Assembly: GCA_003670915.1 (NCBI GenBank)
Contig: QWQH01000143.1
Coordinates: 1 to 35,835, forward strand
Origin: Planctomycetota bacterium
GTDB lineage: Bacteria > Planctomycetota > Planctomycetia > Pirellulales > UBA1268
DNA: 35,835 nt
Reading direction: 5' to 3'
Position numbers and translations under genes: made by a program. Positions 9,029-16,677 of this stretch are shown here, one piece after another. Every line of letters starts with the position of its first letter. Positions within the stretch are counted from its first letter, which is position 1. The notes below the pieces were generated by a model. The model worked only from the letters and a program-made list of their open reading frames with translations, was not told the origin of the DNA and did no database searches.

Positions 9029-10126
9029 TTATTTAGCCGTGTTGAATAGGAAGTGGCAGATGTCGCCATCCTGCATCACGTAGGCCTTGCCTTCCACGCG
9101 GAGTTTGCCGGCTGCGCGGATGTCTTTCTCGGTTTTATAGGTTTCGAGATCATCGAGCGAGTAGATTTCAGCACGGATAAAACCCTTCTCAAAGTCGGTG
9201 TGGATCACGCCGGCAGCTTGCGGTGCGGTGGCTCCCACGGGAACCGTCCACGCCCGCACCTCGGTTTCACCGGCTGTAAAATAGCTTTGAAGCCCCAGCG
9301 AGCGGTAGGATGCGCGTGCTAACAAAGAGAGCGCCGGTTCGCTCAGCCCGGCACCGGCCAGCATGTCGGCTCGGTCGGCTGGGTCGAGTTCGGCAATCTC
9401 AGCCTCCAGCTTGGCACACACCGGTACCACCGACGCACCAGCCTTGGCGGCTTCCGCACGCACCTGCTGGACAAGCGGTCCTTTACCGTCGAGATCTGCT
9501 TCGTCGACGTTGGCGACGTACAAAATTGGCTTCGCAGTGAGTAGGCCATACTCCTTGACCGCGTCGCGTTCGGCTTCGTCCATCGAGAGCGTGCGCAGCG
9601 GTTGCTGTGCATTGAGGTGGGTCATGCACTTGCGAATCACTTCGACGCGTTGTTTTGCATCCTTGTCGCCGCTCTTGGCCGTGCGTTCCGCCTTGGAGAG
9701 CGTGTTTTCAAGCAGTTGGATATCAGCCAACATGAGTTCCAGTTCAATCGTTTCCATATCTGCAACGGGATCGACTTTGCCCGCGACGTGGATCACGTCG
9801 GGATCTTCAAAGCATCGCACGACTTGCAGGATCGCGTCGACCTCACGGATGTGCGTTAAGAACTTGTTGCCGAGCCCCTGGCCTTCGCTGGCCCCCTTCA
9901 CAATGCCCGCGATGTCGACCAGTCGAAGGGCTGCAGGCACGATTTTCTTGGGCACGATGTAGTGGGTGATCCGGGCCAGTCGCTCGTCGGGCACGCTTAC
10001 AACACCCTCGTTCGGCTCGATCGTACAAAAAGGATAATTCGCGCTCTGTGCCGCCTTGGACATCGTCAACGCGTTGAAAAGGGTACTCTTGCCGACGTTG
10101 GGTAATCCGACGATGCCAGCTTCCAT
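9029..10126 (-). CDS. ychF: Redox-regulated ATPase YchF (Obg-family P-loop protein)
   Basis: [73 protein letters not shown]-terminal TGS GWTV/ARAWT...EKGFIRAEI...[17 protein letters not shown]. Confidence 0.96.
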   Translation of the reverse strand: MEAGIVGLPNVGKSTLFNALTMSKAAQSANYPFCTIEPNEGVVSVPDERLARITHYIVPKKIVPAALRLVDIAGIVKGASEGQGLGNKFLTHIREVDAILQVVRCFEDPDVIHVAGKVDPVADMETIELELMLADIQLLENTLSKAERTAKSGDKDAKQRVEVIRKCMTHLNAQQPLRTLSMDEAERDAVKEYGLLTAKPILYVANVDEADLDGKGPLVQQVRAEAAKAGASVVPVCAKLEAEIAELDPADRADMLAGAGLSEPALSLLARASYRSLGLQSYFTAGETEVRAWTVPVGATAPQAAGVIHTDFEKGFIRAEIYSLDDLETYKTEKDIRAAGKLRVEGKAYVMQDGDICHFLFNTAK

Positions 10127-10345
10127 GGGTGCCGTAAGCTTTCTGCGATGAAAATAGTTTCTAGACGCCGCGACCGGCGATGGCGACAATCATGCCCGAT
10201 ACGATTGAATCGTTCTAGAGCGCATTCGACTTTGGTGTAGCACCGGGTCGGGGCGGCACAAGTCTCCTCGCGTGGGCCGCGGCGGCCCCATGCTTGTCGA
10301 GCGTTCGCCGACCCCATCGCCTCTCTTTTGGCTGTGTGCCGAGTT

Positions 10346-10489
10346 GCCGATACGGTGGCCCGCGAATTGCTCGGCAAGTGGCCCGTGGTTGGCTCTGCGG
10401 ACGGCCAACCCGTCCGGCATCTGGTCGGGGAAACCGAAGCCTATGATAGAGTGTGCGGCGATTGCGGGAGTTGTTTCAGTACGCAGTGA
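10346..10489 (+). pseudogene. N-terminal remnant of a 3-methyladenine DNA glycosylase (MPG/AAG family)
   Basis: Manual translation: ADTVARELLGKWPVVGSADGQPVRHLVGETEAYDRVCGDCGSCFSTQ*; xxARELLGKxxV...xxxETEAYD matches the family N-terminus, then the frame stops. The supplied ORF track shows only a different frame here. Confidence 0.6.
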
Positions 10490-10540
10490 GTGCCGTAAAA
10501 AGTCTTTGAAGAGAAGGTTGTCGTTGAGGGAGGACGTAAA

Positions 10541-11152
10541 ATGAATATACGTATGGTGTGTTGGTCTCTTATAGGAGCAATCGCGATGTCGAACGGATAT
10601 GCTGCTCAGAACCCAAGCAAGAATTTTTCACAAGCAACATTCGCTGGCGGCTGCTTCTGGTGCACCGAGGCTGTCTACGCGCAACTCAAGGGCGTGCACT
10701 CGATCACCAGTGGCTACATCGGCGGTACGGTGGCGAAACCAACGTACGAGCAGGTGTGCTCGGGGCTTACGGGCCACGCTGAGGCGATCCAGATCGAGTA
10801 TGATCCGCATGAGGTGTCATACGAAAAGCTCCTCGAAGTGTTTTTCAGCACACACGATCCAACAACGCTCAACCGGCAGGGTGCCGATCAGGGCACACAG
10901 TATCGCTCCGGAGTTTTCTTTCACGACAAACAGCAGCAGGAAACGGCCAAGGCTGTCATTGCAAAGCTCGATGAATCGGGCGCGTTTGCGCGACCAATCG
11001 TGACGGAAGTCACTGCCGCGACCATTTTTTATCCGGCCGAGAAATACCATCAGGACTACTTTGCCAACAATCCACGCCAGCCCTACTGCCAAGCTATCGT
11101 CTCGCCAAAGGTCGACAAGGTACGTGCAGCATTCAAGGATTTGCTGAAATAA
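10541..11152 (+). CDS. msrA: Peptide-methionine (S)-S-oxide reductase, probably exported
   Basis: FAGGCFWCTEAVYAQLKGVHSITSGYIGG, YEQVCSGLTGHAEAIQIEYDP, QGTQYRSGVF, F(Y)PAEKYHQDYF; N-terminal signal-like MNIRMVCWSLIGAIAMSNGYAAQ. Confidence 0.95.
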   Translation: MNIRMVCWSLIGAIAMSNGYAAQNPSKNFSQATFAGGCFWCTEAVYAQLKGVHSITSGYIGGTVAKPTYEQVCSGLTGHAEAIQIEYDPHEVSYEKLLEVFFSTHDPTTLNRQGADQGTQYRSGVFFHDKQQQETAKAVIAKLDESGAFARPIVTEVTAATIFYPAEKYHQDYFANNPRQPYCQAIVSPKVDKVRAAFKDLLK

Positions 11153-11154
11153 GC

Positions 11155-11192
11155 CGACGCATTCCCTCGCCCGGGACTCTGCTTATGCGTCG
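11155..11192. terminator. Possible bidirectional transcription terminator between convergent msrA and pyc
   Basis: 8-bp perfect inverted repeat cgacgcat (11155-11162) / atgcgtcg (11185-11192); no strong T-tract. Confidence 0.3.
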
Positions 11193-14100
11193 CTATATCT
11201 CACAACCAGTTCGCCCGCTTCAACGGGCGTGCCTGGTGACACCAGCACCTCGCTGATCTTGGCGTCGCGTTCGGCGTAGACAGTCGTTTCCATTTTCATC
11301 GCCTCAAGGCTCAAAAGTTTTTGGCCTCGGGAGACGGTATCGCCCGGTCGCACGGCCACCGTGACGATCAGTCCTGGCATCGGCGAGCCTACTTCTCGGA
11401 CATCTCCAGCCACGGCCTTGGGCCGACGCTGCACCTGTGCCTCAAGGCTCTTGTCGGCAATCGATACGCTCCGAGGTTGGCCATTGAGTTCGAAGAACAC
11501 CGTTCGCGTGCCATCGGCGTGTGGATCGCCTACAGTCAAGAGCCGAATCACGAGTGTTTTTCCGGGCTCAATGTCGACGGCCAGTTCCTCGCCAGGCTTT
11601 GGCCCCTCCAGAAATGCTGGCGTTGGCAGCACGCTCACATCGCCGTGCTTCGTGCGGTGGGCTGCAAAGTCTTGGAAAACGCGAGGGTAGAGGAGCCACG
11701 AAAGCACCTCCTGCGGCGAGGCGGGGTGTCCCAAAATTTCCGCCACTTTTTTCTCCGCCGCGTCAAAATCCGCCGGGGGCATCGACTCGCCAGGACGGCC
11801 TGTCACGAGGTCTCCCTGCCGCACGATCCGGGCCACCACAGACGGCGGAAACCCGCCAGGCGGTTGTCCCATCCGTCCCGAAAGCAGATCCACCACCGAC
11901 TCAGGGAACGACATGTCGCGAGAGTCCAAAAGCAATTCCGAGGCCTGCATGCCGTTGGTAACAAGCAGGAGTGCTAAATCACCGACTGCCTTACTCGTAG
12001 GGGTTACCTTTACGATATCGCCCAGCAGAGTGTTGACATCAGCATACGCCAGACAGACCTCTTCCCAGCGGTCGGCAAGGCCCAGCGACCTGGCCTGTTC
12101 TAAGAGGTTTGTAAATTGGCCGCCAGGCATTTCGTGCAAGTACAGATCCGCGTCGGGTGCCTTCATGCCACATTCAAACGCCGTGTAGTGATCTCGCACC
12201 GCTGCCCAATAGTGGGCCAGGTGCCGCAGTGGCTCGGGATCCAGCCCCGTGTCCAGAGGCGTGTTGCGGGTCGCTTCGACAATGGCATTGAGGTTGGGCT
12301 GGCTTGTGAGCCCAGAGAGCGGCGCACAGGCTGCATCCACAACGCTCGCCCCAGCCTGCGCTGCTTCGAGGGCGCTTGCCAGTGACGCGCCGGATGTATC
12401 ATGCGTGTGAAAATGGATCGGAATATTCACCGATTCACACAATGCTTTCACCAGCTTTGCGGCCGCAAATGGCTTGCAGAGTCCGGCCATATCCTTCACG
12501 GCCAGCATGTGGGCGCCGAGTTTCTCCAGTTGTTGTGCCAGATCCACGTAGTAGGAGAGCGAATATTTCCGGCGACTCGGGTCCAGCACGTCGCCTGTGT
12601 AGCAGATAGATGCCTCGCAAATAGCGCCGCTCTCCAGCACGGCATCAATCGCAACCCTCATGTTTGGCACCCAGTTCAGCGGGTCGAACACCCGGAAGAC
12701 ATCGATGCCGCTCTGGGCAGACTGTTTCACGAAGGCCTGCACCACGTTGTCTGGGTAGTTGGTGTAGCCGACGGCGTTACTGGCGCGCAGGAGCATCTGA
12801 AAGAGGATGTTTGGAATTCGCTCTCGCAGTTGACAGAGGCGATCCCATGGGCACTCCTTCAAAAAGCGCATCGAGGTGTCGAACGTGGCCCCTCCCCACA
12901 TCTCAAGCGAAAAAAGACCCGGTGCGAGTCTGGCGTAGGCATCGGCAATAGCCAGCATGTCGAAGCTGCGCATGCGGGTCGCCAAGAGCGACTGATGCGC
13001 ATCTCGCATCGTTGTGTCGGTGAGGAATAGTCGCTTTTGTTGCCGCACCCACTGCGAGAATTTCTGGGGTCCAAGCTCAAGAAGCTTTGTGCGATTGCCC
13101 GACGGAGGGGCAGCAACGGAGTCAAACGTCGGGAGTGGGGCAGCAGATCGCCGCGCGGCCTGCGGTCGGCCTTTTGCAAGGGGATTGCCGTTGACGATCA
13201 CATCGGCCAAATACTCGAGCAAGCGTGTGGCCCGATCTCGCCTCACGGGGAAGTCGAAGAGCGCAGGCGTTTCGTCGATAAATCGGGTGGTGCACTTGCC
13301 GGCCAGAAACTCTGGATGGGTCACAAGGTTAATCAGAAACGGAATGTTCGTTTTGACGCCGCGCACGCGGAATTCCTGCAGACAGCGTTCAATGTGGCCG
13401 GCGGCTTCGTCCAGATTCAGGCCACGAGCCGTCACTTTCACAAGCAACGAATCGAAGTAAGGGGTTACCACAGCGCCAGAAAAAGCCGTGCCAGCGTCGA
13501 GCCGGATTCCCATGCCGCTGGCAGAGCGGTAGGCGGTGATCCGGCCGTAGTCGGGTAGAAAACGATTCTCAGGATCCTCGGTTGTCACGCGGCACTGCAG
13601 GGCCGTGCCCATCGACTGGATCGCCGACTGCTCGCCAAGGCCGATCTCCGGGTCGGAAAGCTTGTAGCCCTCGGCCACTCGTAGCTGCCGCCGCACAATG
13701 TCGACGCCGGTGATTTCCTCGGTGACAGTGTGCTCGACCTGAATGCGTGGATTGACTTCGATAAAATAAAAACGGTTGGTGTCGGCGTCGACGAGAAACT
13801 CGACTGTGCCAGCATTTTCGTACCGAGCTGTGCGGCCAATAGCGATTGCCGCATCGCAGATCGCCTGACGCATGGTTGGGGCGAGATTCGGCGCTGGGGC
13901 AACCTCTACCACCTTCTGGTGGCGGCGTTGAACGGAGCAGTCGCGTTCAAACAAGTGCACGAGATTGCCGTGCATATCACCGAGTAGCTGCACCTCAATG
14001 TGCCTCGCTCGCTGAATAAATTTCTCAACGAATACAGCAGCGCTGCCAAAAGCAGTTTTGCTTTCACGCTGCGCACTTTCGAGCGCAACAGCCAATTCAT

Positions 14101-14632
14101 CTTCCCCGTGGACGACTCGCATGCCACGCCCGCCGCCGCCGTGGGCGGCCTTGAGAATCACAGGCCAGCCGAGTTCCTTGGCAATCTTGAGGCTGTCTTG
14201 CACACTGGTGACTGGCCTCGAACTGCCGGCCAAAATTGGCACGCCTGCCTGTTTTGCCAGTTCGCGAGCCGCTGTTTTATCACCGAGTGTTTTGAGGAGT
14301 TCAACCCGCGGCCCCACGAATGTGATGCCGGCCTGCTGGCAGGCGGCGGCAAAGTCTGGGTTTTCGGAGAGGAAGCCGTAGCCCGGATGGATTGCGTCCA
14401 CGCCGTGCGCCTTGGCCAGTGTCACGATTCCTTCAATATCCAGATACGATCGGATCGGTTCGCCTGGTCGACCGACGAGATAGGCCTCGTCAGCTTTGAA
14501 TCGGTGCAACGCAAACCGATCTTCGTGGGCGTAGATAGCCACCGTCCGGATGCCCAGTTCGTGTGCGGATCGAAACACACGGATGGCGATTTCACTGCGG
14601 TTGGCCACCAGCAGTTTGTGGATGTGCGGCAT
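11183..14632 (-). CDS. pyc: Pyruvate carboxylase (BC-CT-BCCP)
   Basis: Biotin carboxylase MPHIHKLLVANRSEIAIRVFRSAHELGI, GGGGRGMRVV, FIEVNPRIQVEHTVTEEITGVDIV; carboxyltransferase LTDTTMRDAHQSLLATRMR; biotin motif LLSLEAMKMETTV. Confidence 0.97.
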   Translation of the reverse strand: MPHIHKLLVANRSEIAIRVFRSAHELGIRTVAIYAHEDRFALHRFKADEAYLVGRPGEPIRSYLDIEGIVTLAKAHGVDAIHPGYGFLSENPDFAAACQQAGITFVGPRVELLKTLGDKTAARELAKQAGVPILAGSSRPVTSVQDSLKIAKELGWPVILKAAHGGGGRGMRVVHGEDELAVALESAQRESKTAFGSAAVFVEKFIQRARHIEVQLLGDMHGNLVHLFERDCSVQRRHQKVVEVAPAPNLAPTMRQAICDAAIAIGRTARYENAGTVEFLVDADTNRFYFIEVNPRIQVEHTVTEEITGVDIVRRQLRVAEGYKLSDPEIGLGEQSAIQSMGTALQCRVTTEDPENRFLPDYGRITAYRSASGMGIRLDAGTAFSGAVVTPYFDSLLVKVTARGLNLDEAAGHIERCLQEFRVRGVKTNIPFLINLVTHPEFLAGKCTTRFIDETPALFDFPVRRDRATRLLEYLADVIVNGNPLAKGRPQAARRSAAPLPTFDSVAAPPSGNRTKLLELGPQKFSQWVRQQKRLFLTDTTMRDAHQSLLATRMRSFDMLAIADAYARLAPGLFSLEMWGGATFDTSMRFLKECPWDRLCQLRERIPNILFQMLLRASNAVGYTNYPDNVVQAFVKQSAQSGIDVFRVFDPLNWVPNMRVAIDAVLESGAICEASICYTGDVLDPSRRKYSLSYYVDLAQQLEKLGAHMLAVKDMAGLCKPFAAAKLVKALCESVNIPIHFHTHDTSGASLASALEAAQAGASVVDAACAPLSGLTSQPNLNAIVEATRNTPLDTGLDPEPLRHLAHYWAAVRDHYTAFECGMKAPDADLYLHEMPGGQFTNLLEQARSLGLADRWEEVCLAYADVNTLLGDIVKVTPTSKAVGDLALLLVTNGMQASELLLDSRDMSFPESVVDLLSGRMGQPPGGFPPSVVARIVRQGDLVTGRPGESMPPADFDAAEKKVAEILGHPASPQEVLSWLLYPRVFQDFAAHRTKHGDVSVLPTPAFLEGPKPGEELAVDIEPGKTLVIRLLTVGDPHADGTRTVFFELNGQPRSVSIADKSLEAQVQRRPKAVAGDVREVGSPMPGLIVTVAVRPGDTVSRGQKLLSLEAMKMETTVYAERDAKISEVLVSPGTPVEAGELVVRYSDA

Positions 14633-14681
14633 GCAATCACAAGTCCTTTCCAAGCTCTTTTCGGAGCCCTGTCACTCAGCA

Positions 14682-14717
14682 CAATCGTTGACATGCTGCC
14701 AACGATTGCGGCAATCG
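14682..14717. promoter_or_regulatory. Candidate operator: clustered inverted repeats of an AATCGT(T)/(A)ACGATT motif upstream of pyc
   Basis: aatcgttg (14682-14689) N9 caacgatt (14699-14706), overlapping acgattgc (14701-14708) N1 gcaatcgt (14710-14717). Confidence 0.35.
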
Positions 14718-14755
14718 TACTGCCTTACGAGGGGCAGAATAGAGGCTTGCCGCTC

Positions 14756-15505
14756 CTACGGGGAAGAGCGGCTGTTGTTTTCGTGGGCGTATGTAGGGCG
14801 GAGATAGTTTGGTGCGAGCGCATGCGGGTTATGTGCCTCGCCGGCAGCTGCGAGGAGAATCGCGACGGCCCCCACTTCGGCGGCTGTCGGGAGCCAGGCC
14901 TGCCGAGGGGCTATCGAGAGACCCAGCCGTATGGCGAGTGGATCGACCGCGAGCCGATCGCCCAGAGCGTTCAGGGCGGGACCTGCTATGTGGCTGCCGT
15001 GCGAAAGCGTGGCAAGCCAGCCCTCGACCGTGCAGAGCGATTCTGGTCCGACGTGCCAGCCTGTGGCAGATTCGGCAGGCACGGCCTTGGCCGCGAAGAG
15101 TTCGCCGCGGCCGGCATCGTAGACAATGGAGATCGGATACACCGGCACGCTCGGGCTTGCAACGCGTGGCTCTGAAGCGTTTGGGTTGGCCAACGTGAAG
15201 CACTGTCGAGCGATCACCTCAAATCCAGACACCCCAATGAGTGTCGCACCGGTTGTCCATGCCAGTGCTTTGGCTGTGGCGATGCCAATGCGCAGTCCCG
15301 TGAACGATCCGGGCCCCCGCACCACGCCAATGAGTTCAGCCTCACCAGGCGTCCACCCCAGGCTCGCGGCCACTTCCGTCAGTGCTGGGGCGATTCGGCG
15401 GGCGTGGGCGTTGACTCCTGGGAGGAATTGCTGGGCCACCCGGCCCTCCGAGAGGGCGGCCACGGAACCGGCAGGAAGGCTTGAGTCGATGGCAAGTGTT
15501 TTCAT
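14756..15505 (-). CDS. tsaB: tRNA threonylcarbamoyladenosine biosynthesis protein TsaB
   Basis: MKTLAIDSSLPAGSVAAL...NAHARRIAPALTEVAASLGW...VVRGPGSFTGLRIGIATAKALAW. Confidence 0.9.
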   Translation of the reverse strand: MKTLAIDSSLPAGSVAALSEGRVAQQFLPGVNAHARRIAPALTEVAASLGWTPGEAELIGVVRGPGSFTGLRIGIATAKALAWTTGATLIGVSGFEVIARQCFTLANPNASEPRVASPSVPVYPISIVYDAGRGELFAAKAVPAESATGWHVGPESLCTVEGWLATLSHGSHIAGPALNALGDRLAVDPLAIRLGLSIAPRQAWLPTAAEVGAVAILLAAAGEAHNPHALAPNYLRPTYAHENNSRSSP

Positions 15506-15678
15506 GGGCAGCGGGCGACTGGGGCAATGCTTGACCGACGTTTCAACCGTTCGTAGGCTCACAGGGTGTTCAGACAGATTGAAGTGTCATTTCCACAGCC
15601 TGCCAGCCGCGCGACCGTCCGCGACGAGCCCAGCTTAGACCAACGATTCGGGCCAGACGAGAATAGGGTTTGATACGA

Positions 15679-16449
15679 GTGAAGCGGGCTATCATCAGCG
15701 ACATCCACGGCAATCTTGAAGCGATGCAGGCGGTGCTCGATGATATCGACAGGCAGAAGGTGGATGCCATCTACTGCCTTGGCGACATCGTCGGCTATGG
15801 ACCCAACCCGTGCGAGTGCGTCAGGTTGGTTCAGGACCGCTGTAGCATGGTGCTTCTGGGGAACCACGATCAAGGGGCATTGTTCGATCCGGACGGTTTT
15901 AACGTGGGAGCAGAGAAGGCGATCCGCTGGACCCGTAGCCAGTTGGAGCAGCACGACCGAATGCCTAAACATTCCGCGGATCGGCTGAGCGATTTTTTGG
16001 GAGAACTGCCCCGCACACATACCGACGGCGAATTACTCTTTGTGCACGGCTCAGCTCGGCGTCCGCTGGACGAGTATGTTTTTCCAGAAGATATTTATAA
16101 CCCGCTCAAACTGGAGCATATTTTTGAACTTATTGGCCGCTATTGTTTTCAGGGGCATACGCACATACCGGGCGTGTTTACGATGTCGCCCGAATTTCTA
16201 GCTCCGACCATTGTGCAGGGGAATAATGAATGCCGACTCCCGCTGCCGGGCCCAAAGGCGATGGTGAATGTCGGATCGGTTGGACAGCCTCGGGACGGAG
16301 ACCGTCGGGCATGCTACGCGATTCTGGAGGACGCAGAGTCTGTGCTCTACCGCCGCGTGGAGTATCCTTTTGATGTGACGTGCCGGAAGATTCACGCCAT
16401 TGCGGACCTCGATAATTTTCTCGGCGACCGGCTCACGCAGGGCCGCTAG
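15679..16449 (+). CDS. YfcE/MJ0936-like metallophosphoesterase
   Basis: [80 protein letters not shown]. Confidence 0.9.
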   Translation: MKRAIISDIHGNLEAMQAVLDDIDRQKVDAIYCLGDIVGYGPNPCECVRLVQDRCSMVLLGNHDQGALFDPDGFNVGAEKAIRWTRSQLEQHDRMPKHSADRLSDFLGELPRTHTDGELLFVHGSARRPLDEYVFPEDIYNPLKLEHIFELIGRYCFQGHTHIPGVFTMSPEFLAPTIVQGNNECRLPLPGPKAMVNVGSVGQPRDGDRRACYAILEDAESVLYRRVEYPFDVTCRKIHAIADLDNFLGDRLTQGR

Positions 16450-16677
16450 TGCCTTGCGGCAGTTGGATTGGATGGGGCAGGAATCGGGGGTATCCGTTGG
16501 GATTTTGTATCCCACGCCTGCAAAACTGCTGCGCGCGGAGTCGCAAAACGGATTGGTTCGTTATACTCCGAAGTCCTGACGCGAGTCATCGCGACGTTGC
16601 GCAGGCTGCCGGCTAGAGGTGTTGTGTCGCCTATCCTCTGCGGGCCGCTCACACTCACGGCACTGGAATCATCTGCA

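Noticed and set aside
9363-9962. 199-aa + strand Ser-rich ORF antisense to ychF
   Set aside because: Low-complexity antisense shadow of a conserved gene.
10272-10544. 90-aa + strand ORF from the supplied track upstream of msrA
   Set aside because: It is out of frame with the glycosylase-like remnant, which is the better explanation of this region.
14000-15175. 391-aa + strand ORF antisense to pyc and tsaB
   Set aside because: Overlaps two strongly supported genes on the other strand; no recognisable domain; typical spurious long ORF in high-GC DNA.
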